This document shows, one piece after another, positions 1 through 9,194 of a DNA stretch of 64,000 bases. Each line of letters starts with the position of its first letter. Positions within the stretch are counted from its first letter, which is position 1. Both the position numbers and the translations under genes were made by a program. The stretch lies in the NCBI GenBank assembly GCA_050329415.1, contig JBHJOS010000015.1, forward strand, positions 97,727-161,726, given 5' to 3'. The notes under the pieces were generated by a model. The model was not told the origin of the DNA and made no database searches. It was given only the letters and a program-made list of their open reading frames with translations. Origin of the DNA: JANNOG01 sp050329415 (GTDB lineage Bacteria; Actinomycetota; Actinomycetes; Actinomycetales; JBBAYJ01).

Positions 1-1875
1 ACCGGCCGGAACCTGGACGCTCACCGTCGGCTCGGGGATCCGCAGCCGCGGTGACCGGGACCGGGCATGGAGGACCAGGGACGCGCTCTCGTTCAGGTCG
101 TTGACGAGGGTGACCGGCAGGGCCGCCTCGGCCGCCGCGAGGGTGACGGTGGAGCCGGGGATGATCTGGACACCCTGCACCCAGGTGGTGGTGGCGTCCC
201 GGGCTCGCGCTGCCGCGGTCGCCATGGCCGTGGGCCCGGCGGCAACGGCGGCGGCGGCTCGCCGCCGGTGGTCCGCCGCGCGGTTCTCCCGACCGCCCAG
301 GACGCCCTCGAAGGACTGGACGAGCGCCAGTGACGCCAGCAGGTCCTCGGCTGCCGCCGCCGCCGCCGGGTCGGGCTCCATCGGTGGCGGCGCCCGGCGG
401 GACTGGGGTGCCGTCGGGACGTCCCGCCACTGGGCGAGGCCGATCGGCCTCGCCCAGGTGGTCTTGGCGAGCACGTCGGCCACCGCGGCGGTGGCGTCGG
501 CGTCGGCGTCGGCGAGGTCCGCCGCAAGCATGCCCACCACCCGCTGGTCGCTGGGTCGCTGGAGGGCGGTGGCTGCGAGGTCGGCCAGCAGTCCGGTGGC
601 GGACAGCGCGTCGCCTCGGACGCCACCGGAGAGCCGTGCCGACAGCACGGAGTCCGTGATGAGCAGCTCGGCGGTACCGGCGGCCGAGGTGACGTCTGCC
701 CGAAGGTCCGGGGTGAAGGACAGGGCGAGGTCGACCAGCGGGACCGCACTGTCGGGCACGACGACGGGCCGGCCGGCCCGGGCGGCCAGGGCGAGCCCGC
801 CGGCGCTGACGTCGGAGGTGACCATGGCCACGGGCGTGGCGTCCCGTCCCCCCGGTTCGGCCCCGGCCGGGGTCGTCAGCGCCAGCAGGTCGAGCAGTTC
901 CGCGCTGTGCCCTGAGGCGGCCAGCATGTCGAGGTCGGGGGAACCGCGCAGCTCGCCGGCCACCTCCCGGTCCGCCGCCGCCCGCTTGAGGTCCTCCCAC
1001 CACGACCGGGTCTCCGGCCCGGCGGTCCCCGCATCGAGGGCGGCGGTCACGGAGGCGGTGACGAGCGGGTCGACCACCCACGTGCCGGGCAGGACGGCCG
1101 CGGCCTCGGCCGCAGTCCGCAACTGCCCACCCTCGGAGGCCGCGCTCTCCAGCGTGTCGGACGGGACCAGCCCGGTCGCGGGGTCCGGCTCCAGGGACGG
1201 CAGCCGGATCACGGGCGCCACGAGCAGCGGGTCCTCCAGGATCGGCGGTGACCACACGGCGAAACCGCGACGGGTGGCAAGCGCGGGCCCGCTCGGGTCG
1301 GCGGTGTCCCGCAGCTCGACGACGAGGCCGTACGGACCGGCCGCAGCCAGGGTTCGCCGCAGCCGAAGACCGTCCGCCGGGACGACGACCTCGAACGGCA
1401 CGGACTGCCCGGCCGGCACCGGACCCAGCGCGACGGTGGCCAGCGGGACCAGGTCGGGCCGTTCCGCTCCGCCGGCCGGGCCGACCCACTGGTCGACCTC
1501 CGAGCGGGTGTCGAAGCGCTGCACCGTCCGGTGGACCTCGACGACGGCCTCGACCGCCGGGCCGGCGCCCGCGGTGGCGGTTCCGCGCAGCGTCACCTGC
1601 TCCCCGGGGCGGAACTCGAGCGGGTCCACCGAGGTCACGACCAGCCGGGCGTCGACCGGGGCAGCCGGCGGGGACGATGAGGTCGCCGCGCGCCCACGGT
1701 CCGGTGCCGGCCCTCGGGTCAGGCCGTCGACGGCCGCGGTGGCCGCCGGGTCCCGGCCCGCCTCGGTCGTCCCGCGGTCGGGGAGCCCCCCACCCGTCAT
1801 GGTCAGCGTGGCGACGGTCACCGACAGCGCACCCAGCAGTGCGCCGGCCACCACTGTCGCCCGGTTCGCCCTCAC
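1..1875 (-). CDS. DUF6049 family membrane/secreted protein, C-terminus beyond the window
   Basis: I read an uninterrupted frame on the minus strand from GTG at 1875 to the window edge (625 codons, no stop), so the gene continues past position 1. The N-terminus has a short basic stretch and one hydrophobic segment (about residues 8-27), as in a signal peptide or anchor, then a long Ala/Pro/Val-rich extracellular-type region. This size, composition and position directly after a NUDIX hydrolase next to the CCA-adding enzyme match the actinobacterial DUF6049 family, which usually precedes murJ (MviN). The GTG overlaps the upstream NUDIX stop by 4 bp (GTGA), so the two are probably translationally coupled. 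The family's biochemical function is unknown; a cell-envelope role is only inferred from synteny. Confidence 0.75.
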   Translation of the reverse strand, partial: MRANRATVVAGALLGALSVTVATLTMTGGGLPDRGTTEAGRDPAATAAVDGLTRGPAPDRGRAATSSSPPAAPVDARLVVTSVDPLEFRPGEQVTLRGTATAGAGPAVEAVVEVHRTVQRFDTRSEVDQWVGPAGGAERPDLVPLATVALGPVPAGQSVPFEVVVPADGLRLRRTLAAAGPYGLVVELRDTADPSGPALATRRGFAVWSPPILEDPLLVAPVIRLPSLEPDPATGLVPSDTLESAASEGGQLRTAAEAAAVLPGTWVVDPLVTASVTAALDAGTAGPETRSWWEDLKRAAADREVAGELRGSPDLDMLAASGHSAELLDLLALTTPAGAEPGGRDATPVAMVTSDVSAGGLALAARAGRPVVVPDSAVPLVDLALSFTPDLRADVTSAAGTAELLITDSVLSARLSGGVRGDALSATGLLADLAATALQRPSDQRVVGMLAADLADADADATAAVADVLAKTTWARPIGLAQWRDVPTAPQSRRAPPPMEPDPAAAAAAEDLLASLALVQSFEGVLGGRENRAADHRRRAAAAVAAGPTAMATAAARARDATTTWVQGVQIIPGSTVTLAAAEAALPVTLVNDLNESASLVLHARSRSPRLRIPEPTVSVQVPAG

Positions 1876-2336
1876 GGGGCGGCGAGCAGCCGCTGAACGA
1901 CGGTCCGTGCCACCCGCCGCTCGTTGGCGAAGGTCAACCGCTCGGTGAGCTCGCCGACCGGCACCCATGCGGCCTCGATCGCCTCCTCGTCCGGGTCGTT
2001 CCCGACGCCGATGGTCCCGCCGACCGCCTCGAGCAGGAACAGGTGCACGGTCTTGTGGACCCGCTGGCCGTCGGCGAAGAACCAGTAGTCGATGGCGTCC
2101 AGGAAGTCGACGACCTCGCCGCGGATCCCGGTCTCCTCGGCGATCTCCCGGACGGCGGTCTCGGCCAGCGTCTCCCCGGCCTCGAGGTGGCCCTTGGGCA
2201 GGCACCACTCGAGGCGTCCGGCCCGGTTGATCCGGGCGATGACGGCGGCCCGGGGACCGGTGCCGTCGACCTCGATCACGATCCCCCCGGCCGAGACCTC
2301 GACGACGGTGCCGCCACCGCCGGAACCCGCCGCCAC
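1872..2336 (-). CDS. NUDIX hydrolase
   Basis: A 154-residue protein with a clear NUDIX box: G-H-L-E-A-G-E-T near residues 46-53, followed by A-V-R-E-I-A-E-E-T-G. The Glu residues of REIAEE bind the divalent metals that hydrolyse nucleoside-diphosphate-linked substrates. The length is typical for a single-domain MutT-like enzyme; the substrate cannot be told from sequence. I chose GTG 2336 over a longer upstream frame because the extra residues are low-complexity Arg/Ser-rich and because a TACCCT -10 element lies exactly 6 nt upstream, implying a leaderless mRNA. It is divergent from the CCA-adding enzyme and shares a 4-bp stop/start overlap with the downstream DUF6049 gene. The same trio is common in actinobacteria. 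Confidence 0.9.
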   Translation of the reverse strand: MAAGSGGGGTVVEVSAGGIVIEVDGTGPRAAVIARINRAGRLEWCLPKGHLEAGETLAETAVREIAEETGIRGEVVDFLDAIDYWFFADGQRVHKTVHLFLLEAVGGTIGVGNDPDEEAIEAAWVPVGELTERLTFANERRVARTVVQRLLAAP

Positions 2337-2342
2337 GCCGTC

Positions 2343-2348
2343 AGGGTA
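2343..2348 (-). promoter_or_regulatory. -10 element of leaderless NUDIX mRNA
   Basis: TACCCT on the minus strand fits TANNNT and is 6 nt from the GTG start, so transcription would begin at or next to the start codon. No convincing -35 is visible. Confidence 0.5.
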
Positions 2349-2409
2349 CGCACGGCGGCGCCCGCGTCGGGTGCAGCGCTCCCGGCGCGGGATGGCACCC
2401 TGTCGGGTC

Positions 2410-3873
2410 GTGCCCGAGACCGCGCCCGCCGCCCGCCGCCGCGCCGCCGCGGCCTTCGCCCGGCTGGCACCCGTCGTCGGGGAGCTCGGCCGTCGCTTCG
2501 CCGCCGCCGAGCACCAGCTCGCGCTCGTCGGTGGCCCGGTGCGCGACGCGTTCCTGGGCCGCAGCGCGCCGGACCTCGACTTCGCCACCGACGCGGTCCC
2601 CGAGGTCACGGAGCGGCTGCTGGCCGGGTGGGCGGAGGCGACGTGGGACGTCGGGCGGCGGTTCGGCACCATCGGGGCGCGCCGGGGGGACCTGGTCGTC
2701 GAGGTGACGACGTACCGGACCGACTCCTACGACGGAACCAGCCGCAAGCCCGAGGTGGTCTTCGGGACGTCCCTCGTCGACGACCTGGAGCGGCGCGACT
2801 TCACGATCAACGCGATGGCGCTGCGGCTGCCGGAGATGGAGTTCGTCGATCCGTTCGGCGGGGTCGACGACCTCGTCGCCCGCCGACTGCGGACACCGGG
2901 TCCCGCCGAGCGGTCCTTCGACGACGACCCGCTGCGCATGATGCGGGCCGCCCGGTTCGTCTCGCAGCTCGGCGTCGGGGTCGACGACGACGTCCGACGG
3001 GCCGCGATCGCGATGGCGGGCCGGCTCGGGGCGGTGTCCGCCGAACGGGTGCGCGAGGAGCTGGTCAAGCTCGTCCAGGGCCGTTCGCCCCGGGCCGGCA
3101 TCGAGTTCCTGGTAGAGGCCGGGCTGGCCGACCATGTCCTGCCGGAGCTGCCCGCGCTGCGCCTGGAGATCGACGAGCACCACCGCCACAAGGACGTCTA
3201 CGAGCACAGCCTGGTCGTCCTCGACCGGGCCGTGGCGCTGGAGGACGACCACCGGGACCCCGAGGCCGAGGTCCCGGGACCCGACTTCGTGCTCCGGTTC
3301 GCCGCGCTCATGCACGACATCGGCAAGCCGGCCACCCGGCGGTTCGAGCCGGGCGGCAAGGTGAGCTTCCACCACCACGAGATCGTGGGCGCCAAGATGA
3401 CCGTGGCCCGGATGCGGGCGCTGAAGTTCGACAAGCAGACGACCAAGGACGTGGCCCGCCTGGTCGAACTGCACCTCCGGTTCCACGGGTACGCCGAGGG
3501 GCAGTGGTCGGACTCCGCCGTCCGGCGCTACGTCACAGACGCGGGGCCCCTGCTGGCGCGGCTGCACCGGCTCACCCGCAGCGACTGCACGACCCGCAAC
3601 CGGATCAAGGCCGACCGGCTGGCGCGGGCCTACGACGATCTCGAGCGGCGGATCCGCGAGCTGGCGGAGCAGGAGGAGATGTCGCGGGTGCGCCCCGACC
3701 TCGACGGCAACCGGATCATGGAGCTGCTCGGCCTGGCGCCCGGGCCGGTGGTCGGCCGGGCGTATCGCCACCTCCTGGAACTGCGCATGGACAAGGGTCC
3801 GCTCACTTCGGAGGAGGCGGAGGCCGAGCTGCGGCGGTGGTGGGCGGAGCAGCCGGAGTTCGCGGCCGGGTGA
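2410..3873 (+). CDS. cca: CCA tRNA nucleotidyltransferase
   Basis: The class II CCA-adding enzyme that builds or repairs the 3' CCA of tRNAs in the cytoplasm. The nucleotidyltransferase core shows GGPVRDAFL at residues 41-49 and D-L-D-F near 55-58 (metal-binding Asp pair). The HD domain shows M-H-D-I-G-K-P around 301-307, as in actinobacterial poly(A)-polymerase-like CCA enzymes (487 residues, normal length). The GTG at 2410 is preferred; an in-frame ATG at 2392 would add six residues and cannot be excluded. A CACCCT hexamer 8 nt upstream of GTG is a weak -10 candidate. The 3' end overlaps the convergent MFS gene by 71 bp. CCA is not encoded in the one tRNA gene in this window, consistent with need for this enzyme. 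Confidence 0.95.
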   Translation: MPETAPAARRRAAAAFARLAPVVGELGRRFAAAEHQLALVGGPVRDAFLGRSAPDLDFATDAVPEVTERLLAGWAEATWDVGRRFGTIGARRGDLVVEVTTYRTDSYDGTSRKPEVVFGTSLVDDLERRDFTINAMALRLPEMEFVDPFGGVDDLVARRLRTPGPAERSFDDDPLRMMRAARFVSQLGVGVDDDVRRAAIAMAGRLGAVSAERVREELVKLVQGRSPRAGIEFLVEAGLADHVLPELPALRLEIDEHHRHKDVYEHSLVVLDRAVALEDDHRDPEAEVPGPDFVLRFAALMHDIGKPATRRFEPGGKVSFHHHEIVGAKMTVARMRALKFDKQTTKDVARLVELHLRFHGYAEGQWSDSAVRRYVTDAGPLLARLHRLTRSDCTTRNRIKADRLARAYDDLERRIRELAEQEEMSRVRPDLDGNRIMELLGLAPGPVVGRAYRHLLELRMDKGPLTSEEAEAELRRWWAEQPEFAAG

Positions 3874-5197
3874 GTTCCCGCGGCCTCGACGTGGCATACC
3901 CGACGGCCGCCAGCGCGTACCACCCGGCCAGCGCCGCGAACAGCCACGGCGAGTAGCCGTCGGTGGGGACCACCACCGCCGCGAGGGCAGCGGCGGCGAC
4001 GAACGCCGCGTTGTACGTGACGTCGTAGAACGCGAAGGCGCGGCCCCGCACTCCGTCGTCGACCCCGGTCTGCACCAGGGTGTCGACGCAGATCTTCACT
4101 CCCTGCCCGGCGAAGGCCACGACGCCGGCAGCCGTGGCCAGCAGCGCCACCGACGGTGGCACGACCGCCAGGATGGCTACCGCGAGAGCTGCGAGCCCCA
4201 GGCACACCGTCAGCCACCGGCCGACGCCGCCCACCGCCCGGGCGGCGCCCGGGGCGAGGACTGCTGCCAGCACGGCCCCGGCTCCGGCCGCTGCCCCCGC
4301 CGCCACCAGGACACCGACCGCCTCGTCGATGTCGTCGGTGAGGTACCCCCGGGCCAGGACGACGAGCGTGATGGTGAGCACCCCGAAGGCGAAGCGGTGC
4401 GCCGCCATCGCCGCGAGCCCGTCCCGGGGTGCCGGGCGCCGCCAGAGGTGGAGGGCGCCCTCCCGCAGGCCCGCGACGGCGGCGACCGTGGCGACCCGCA
4501 GGCTGGCGGCGGTGCGCTCGGAGGGACCGAGCGCCGCCCTGGGCAGGCGCCCGGCGAGGCCGGCGGCGAGCAGCCACGCCACGAGTGCCGCGGCGAGCAG
4601 GCCGGCGTCGGTGGCGACCCCTGCGCCGACGCCGGCGCGCCAGGCTCCGCCCGCGGCCAGACCCGTCGCGAAGGCCCCCGTCCCGGCGGTCGGCGTGACC
4701 GCGTTGGCCGTGACGAGGACGGCCCCCGGCACGGTGTGGGGCAGCGAGGCGCCGAGCCCGGCCAGGAGGAACCGGTTGACCGTCAGCGCGGCCAGCACGA
4801 GCGCATAGAGGATCGCCGCCCAGGACCCGCCGAGGGACCCGCCAGCGGCTGCCACGACCCCGATGCAGAGCAGAGCCAGGACGGCGCGCCCGAGGTTGGC
4901 GACGAGGAGAACCCGCTGGCGGTGCCAGCGGTCGAGGAAGACCCCGGCCAGCGGCCCCACGACGGTGAACGGCAGCACCGCCACGGTGAGCGCCCCGGCC
5001 ACCAGCAGCGGGGTGGCCTGCTGCTCGGGGTTGAACAGGACGAGGCTGGCCAGCCCGGCCTGGAACAGCCCGTCGCCGGTCTGGCTGCTGAGCCGGGTGG
5101 CGAGCAACCGCCGGTAGTTCGGGGAGCGGGCCGCCGAGCGCAGGTCACCCAAGGTGGTGGCACCGGTGGCGTCGGCGGCGCCCATGACCGGGCGCAC
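3803..5197 (-). CDS. MFS transporter (MFS_3-like)
   Basis: A 464-residue polytopic protein with about 12 hydrophobic segments. The segment after the N-terminus (Y-R-R-L-L-A-T-R-L-S-S-Q-T-G-D-G) and a loop with F-L-D-R-W-H-R-Q-R-V-L are typical of the major facilitator subfamily that includes tetracycline/macrolide efflux-like proteins. Substrate is unknown. GTG 5197 is chosen because TACCCT lies 6 nt upstream (leaderless); ATG 5185 with GGGGAG before it is the alternative. The C-terminal 25 or so residues are Pro/Ala/Thr-rich and encoded over the end of the convergent cca gene, which suggests recent 3' extension of one of the two frames. Confidence 0.85.
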   Translation of the reverse strand: MRPVMGAADATGATTLGDLRSAARSPNYRRLLATRLSSQTGDGLFQAGLASLVLFNPEQQATPLLVAGALTVAVLPFTVVGPLAGVFLDRWHRQRVLLVANLGRAVLALLCIGVVAAAGGSLGGSWAAILYALVLAALTVNRFLLAGLGASLPHTVPGAVLVTANAVTPTAGTGAFATGLAAGGAWRAGVGAGVATDAGLLAAALVAWLLAAGLAGRLPRAALGPSERTAASLRVATVAAVAGLREGALHLWRRPAPRDGLAAMAAHRFAFGVLTITLVVLARGYLTDDIDEAVGVLVAAGAAAGAGAVLAAVLAPGAARAVGGVGRWLTVCLGLAALAVAILAVVPPSVALLATAAGVVAFAGQGVKICVDTLVQTGVDDGVRGRAFAFYDVTYNAAFVAAAALAAVVVPTDGYSPWLFAALAGWYALAAVGYATSRPRELTRPRTPAAPPTTAAARPPPPPK

Positions 5198-5203
5198 TCC
5201 CCG

Positions 5204-5209
5204 AGGGTA
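5204..5209 (-). promoter_or_regulatory. -10 element of leaderless MFS mRNA
   Basis: TACCCT on the minus strand, 6 nt before the GTG at 5197; the same hexamer and spacing as the NUDIX promoter. Confidence 0.45.
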
Positions 5210-5271
5210 GGACCCGCCGACAGCGCCACCCGCACCGCGCGCGCCGTCCCGGGGGCCGCGGTCACCCGGTG

Positions 5272-6342
5272 TCACGAACCGGCGATGAACTCCTCCAGCA
5301 GCCGCCGGGCCTCGTGGTCGGGGTGCTGCACCGGGGGGGACTTCATGAAGTAGGCGGACGCCGCCTCCACCGGGCCACCCAGGCCGCGGTCAAGGGCGAG
5401 CTTGGCGACCCGGACGGCGTCGATGACCACGCCGGCGGAGTTCGGGGAGTCCCAGACCTCGAGCTTGTACTCCAGGTTGAGCGGGACGTCACCGAACGCC
5501 CGGCCCTCCAGCCGGACGTATGCCCACTTGCGGTCATCGAGCCACTGGACGTAGTCGCTGGGCCCGATGTGGACGTCACGAGCGGCGATCTGGTGCGTGA
5601 CGTTGCTGGTGACGGCCTGGGTCTTGGAGGTCTTCTTCGACTCCAGCCGGTCGCGCTCGAGCATGTTCTTGAAGTCCATGTTGCCGCCGATGTTCAGCTG
5701 GTAGGTCCGGTCCAGCACCACCCCGCGCTCCTCGAACAGCCGGGCCAGCACTCGGTGGGTGATCGTGGCCCCGACCTGGGACTTGATGTCGTCGCCCACG
5801 ATCGGCACCCCGGCGGCGCGGAACCGCTCGGCCCAGCCCGGGTCGGAGGCGATGAACACGGGCAGGGCGTTGACGAACGCCACCCCGGCCTCGAGGGCGC
5901 ACTCCGCGTAGAACTCGGCCGCCGCCTCGCTGCCGACCGGCAAGTAGCACACGAGCACGTCCGCCCGGGTCCGGCGCAGGGTGGTGACCACGTCCACGGG
6001 CTCGGTGTCGGCCTCGGTGACGGTCTCGCGGTAGTAGCGCCCGAGGCCGTCCAGCGTCGGGCCGCGCTGGACCAGGACACCCGTGGGTGGCACGTCGGCG
6101 AAACGGATGGTGTTGTTCTCGCTGGCGGAGATGGCCTCGGCCAGGTCGAAGCCGACCTTCTTGGCATCGACGTCGAAGGCTGCGACGAACTCCAGGTCGC
6201 CGACGTGGTAGCCGCCGAGGTCGACGTGCATCAGCCCGGGCACGGTCGACGCCGGGTCGGCAGTGAGGTAGTACTGCACGCCCTGGACGAGGGCGGAGGC
6301 GCAGTTGCCGACGCCGGCGACGGCGACGCGCACGATCCCCAT
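5272..6342 (-). CDS. ino1: inositol-3-phosphate synthase
   Basis: Converts glucose-6-phosphate to myo-inositol-1-phosphate with NAD, feeding phosphatidylinositol and mycothiol synthesis in actinobacteria. The 356-residue protein has the Rossmann motif V-A-G-V-G-N-C-A-S at residues 8-16, then G-D-D-I-K-S-Q-V-G-A-T near 200 and N-I-G-G-N-M-D-F in the catalytic region, all characteristic of the short bacterial Ino1 form. ATG at 6342 has AAGGAGA 3 nt upstream. It is divergent from the class A PBP gene, the same arrangement as ino1 and ponA1 of mycobacteria, although the PadR-type regulator found between them in mycobacteria is absent here. Confidence 0.95.
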   Translation of the reverse strand: MGIVRVAVAGVGNCASALVQGVQYYLTADPASTVPGLMHVDLGGYHVGDLEFVAAFDVDAKKVGFDLAEAISASENNTIRFADVPPTGVLVQRGPTLDGLGRYYRETVTEADTEPVDVVTTLRRTRADVLVCYLPVGSEAAAEFYAECALEAGVAFVNALPVFIASDPGWAERFRAAGVPIVGDDIKSQVGATITHRVLARLFEERGVVLDRTYQLNIGGNMDFKNMLERDRLESKKTSKTQAVTSNVTHQIAARDVHIGPSDYVQWLDDRKWAYVRLEGRAFGDVPLNLEYKLEVWDSPNSAGVVIDAVRVAKLALDRGLGGPVEAASAYFMKSPPVQHPDHEARRLLEEFIAGS

Positions 6343-6595
6343 GGTCTCTCCTTCGATTCGTCCGGCTTCGACGGCCGGCCAGGCAGTCGCGCCCGGGGCG
6401 GGTCGCGACGAGCGATGCGACGATCCAGGTGGTCAACACCACTGGCGACGCCCGCATTCCGGGAGGGTCTGGGACGAGTGACCGCCGCCCCCTGCGAGGG
6501 CTGCGACACTGTGCCGGGCACTCGGCCGCCTCCGGGTGTCCGATGGCCCGGACGACTATCGAATCCTCAGCCGCATCCCAGTCGAGGGAGGACGG

Positions 6596-9166
6596 ATGGC
6601 CACTCCTCACCCAGAGGCCTTCCCCTCACGCGAGCCCTCCCGTCGTCACGCGAGTGACGCCCCCGATCCCTCGCCGTTCCCGAGCCGGCCCCGGCCGGTT
6701 CGGGCGGTGCCGTCGCCCGAGGCCCGGACCGGGTCCCGGGCTCCTGGGCCGTGGGACGTTCCGGCTGGTGGCCGCGGTGCGCGCCCGCCCGTCCACGGGA
6801 CGGCGCCGCCTGGCTCGCGCCGACCCGGTGGACGCTCCCGGTTCCTCGACCCCGGTGGACCCGGTGGGCCCGGCGGACCCGGCGGGCCCGGCGGACCCGG
6901 CGGACCGCGTCGCCCCGGTGGTCCGCGCGGCGCCCCGGCACCGCCACGCTCCCCGCGGTGGCGCCGGATTCTCGTCCGCAGCCTCCAGGTCGTCGGGGTG
7001 GCGACGTTCCTGGGCGTCGTCCTGGGCTCGGCGGGGCTGGCCTACGCGTACAACGCCACCGACGTCCCCGAGCCCCGGGACCTCGTCACCGCGCAGACCA
7101 CGTCCGTTCTCTGGGCCGACGGCACGCCGATGGGCGAGTTCAAGGCCCAGGACCGCCGGATCGTCACCAGCGACCAGATCCCCGACCACGTGAAGGACGC
7201 CTTCGTCGCGGCCGAGGACCGCTCGTTCTACGACAACCGCGGCTTCAGCGTGGTCGGGATCGCCCGCGCCGTCCTGGGACAGCTGACCGGCGACGACGCG
7301 GGCGGAGGGTCGACCATCACCCAGCAGTACGTCCGCAACTACTACGCCGGCCTGGACGAGCGGTCGTGGCAGCGCAAGGCCCGCGAGATCCTCCTCTCCG
7401 CCAAGATCGAACGGCGGCTCGAGAAGGACGAGATCCTCACCGACTACCTCAACACCATCTACTTCGGGCGCCAGTCGTACGGCATCCAGGCCGCCGCCCT
7501 GTCGTACTTCGGGGTCGGCGTGGACCAGCTGACGCCCGCCCAGGCGGCGGTGCTCGCTGGGATTCTCCCGGCTCCTGTCACCCTCGACCCGGCGGTGAAC
7601 CCGGACGGCGCCCAGGCTCGGTTCGACTACGTGGTCGGCGGGCTGGTCGAGACCGGGGCGATCACCGACGCCGACGCCGCGTCCTTCACCTTTCCCGAGG
7701 TCCAGCCGCCGGCCGAGGGCGACGCCAACGCCGGGCAGGAGGGTTTCCTCCTCCAGATGATCCGGGACGAGCTGGAAACGACGCTCGGGTACTCGCCCGA
7801 GGAGATCGACACGGCGGGTCTCACGGTCACGACGACGTTCAGCCCGGTCGAGCAGCAGAAGGCGCGCGACGCGGTCTACGCCGGGCTGGCCGAGGCACTG
7901 GCCCCGACGGGAGGGGTCCTCCCGCCGGGACTGCGGGTCGGCATGGCGGCCATCGACCCGGCGACGGGGGAGGTGCGGGCGGTCTACGCCGGCGACCAGT
8001 TCATCGTCGACGGGACGGTGCAGCGCAGCTCGGTGACGTTCGACAAGTACCAGGCGGGGTCGACCCTCAAGCCCTTCGCGCTGGTCGCTGGTCTGGAGCA
8101 GGGGCTCACCATCGGCGAGCGGTACGACGGCGAGAGCCCGCAGACCTTCGGCGAGAATCCCGAGGTCGAGATCCAGAACTTCGGCGGCGAGAGCTTCGGG
8201 CGGATCGACCTGGTGGACGCCACGGCCGACTCGGTCAACACGGTGTACGCCCAGCTCAACGAGGAGGTCGGGTTCGCCACCAGTTACGACGTCATGGTGC
8301 GGGCCGGGCTGCCGCCTGGCTGCGACACCGAGGACGGCCAGGCCGTGGCGCCCCGGTGCACTCAGGACCTGGCGCCGTTCGAGATCACCAACATCCTTGG
8401 CAGCGCCGCTCCCCGGGTCATCGACACCGCCCAGGCGTACGCCACCCTCGCGGCGCAGGGGGTGCGGCGGGACTGGCACGTCGTCCGTGAGGTGCGTGAC
8501 GCCGACGGCCAGGTGGTCCAGGTGGCCGACACCAGCGGGACCCCGGTGTTCGAGGCCGGCGTCATGGCGGACACCACGTACGCACTCACCCAGGTCGTCG
8601 AGGAGGGCTCAGGTAGTCGCAACGTCGGGCGGGTCGTCGACCGCCCGATCGCCGGCAAGACCGGCACCGCGTCGAACAACGTCGGGGCCAGCTTCGCCGG
8701 GTACACCCCGCAGCTGGCGGCGGTCGTGGCCCTCTACCAGGAGGGAGTCACCGAAGCCGGGACGCCGGCCGCGCTGCCGGTGGTGCTGCCGGGGGCCGAG
8801 AGCGGCGTCACGGGCGGGTCCTACCCGGCGCGGATCTTCGGCGAGTACATGCTGCGGGCGATGGAGGGCGTGCCGGTCCTGGAGTTCCCCGAGCCGACCG
8901 GCCGGCAGTCCGAGCGCGAGATCGTCGAGCAGCAGGAGGCCGAGGAGCGCGAGGCGGAGGAGCGCCGGCGCGAGGACGAGGAGGAGCGGCGCCGGGCCGA
9001 GGAGGAGCGGCAGCGCCAGGAGGAGGAGCGCCGCCGGCAGGAGGAGCAGACCCCGACCCCGACGTCGATGCCCAGCCCGGAGCCGATGCCCAGCCCGGAG
9101 CCGTCCCGCACTGTCGTGACGGTGCCGCCGTCGGATCCGACGGTCGCGTCCGCGGTCCAGCCGTGA
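6596..9166 (+). CDS. ponA: class A penicillin-binding protein (transglycosylase/transpeptidase)
   Basis: A bifunctional peptidoglycan synthase, 856 residues. A cytoplasmic Pro/Gly-rich N-terminus with repeated PGG units is followed by one transmembrane anchor (about residues 125-150). The GT51 domain has E-D-R-S-F-Y with catalytic Glu207, plus G-G-G-S-T-I-T-Q-Q. The transpeptidase domain has S-T-L-K with Ser489, S-V-N at 546-548 and K-T-G-T at 688-691, so it looks active. The C-terminus is a charged Glu/Arg coiled coil (about 770-820) and a Pro/Thr tail. ATG 6596 is chosen over an in-frame ATG 60 nt upstream because GGGAGGA lies 4-5 nt before it. It begins the conserved run into rpsF, as ponA1 does in mycobacteria. 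Confidence 0.95.
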   Translation: MATPHPEAFPSREPSRRHASDAPDPSPFPSRPRPVRAVPSPEARTGSRAPGPWDVPAGGRGARPPVHGTAPPGSRRPGGRSRFLDPGGPGGPGGPGGPGGPGGPRRPGGPRGAPAPPRSPRWRRILVRSLQVVGVATFLGVVLGSAGLAYAYNATDVPEPRDLVTAQTTSVLWADGTPMGEFKAQDRRIVTSDQIPDHVKDAFVAAEDRSFYDNRGFSVVGIARAVLGQLTGDDAGGGSTITQQYVRNYYAGLDERSWQRKAREILLSAKIERRLEKDEILTDYLNTIYFGRQSYGIQAAALSYFGVGVDQLTPAQAAVLAGILPAPVTLDPAVNPDGAQARFDYVVGGLVETGAITDADAASFTFPEVQPPAEGDANAGQEGFLLQMIRDELETTLGYSPEEIDTAGLTVTTTFSPVEQQKARDAVYAGLAEALAPTGGVLPPGLRVGMAAIDPATGEVRAVYAGDQFIVDGTVQRSSVTFDKYQAGSTLKPFALVAGLEQGLTIGERYDGESPQTFGENPEVEIQNFGGESFGRIDLVDATADSVNTVYAQLNEEVGFATSYDVMVRAGLPPGCDTEDGQAVAPRCTQDLAPFEITNILGSAAPRVIDTAQAYATLAAQGVRRDWHVVREVRDADGQVVQVADTSGTPVFEAGVMADTTYALTQVVEEGSGSRNVGRVVDRPIAGKTGTASNNVGASFAGYTPQLAAVVALYQEGVTEAGTPAALPVVLPGAESGVTGGSYPARIFGEYMLRAMEGVPVLEFPEPTGRQSEREIVEQQEAEEREAEERRREDEEERRRAEEERQRQEEERRRQEEQTPTPTSMPSPEPMPSPEPSRTVVTVPPSDPTVASAVQP

Positions 9167-9194
9167 CGTCCGATGTGACCGATGTGACGCCACG

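Noticed and set aside
101..1948. Long plus-strand frame (615 codons) over the first 1.9 kb
   Set aside because: It is the shadow of the minus-strand DUF6049 gene: low-complexity Arg/Ser/Ala composition, no domain, and the minus frame has a proper start and GTGA coupling to the NUDIX gene.
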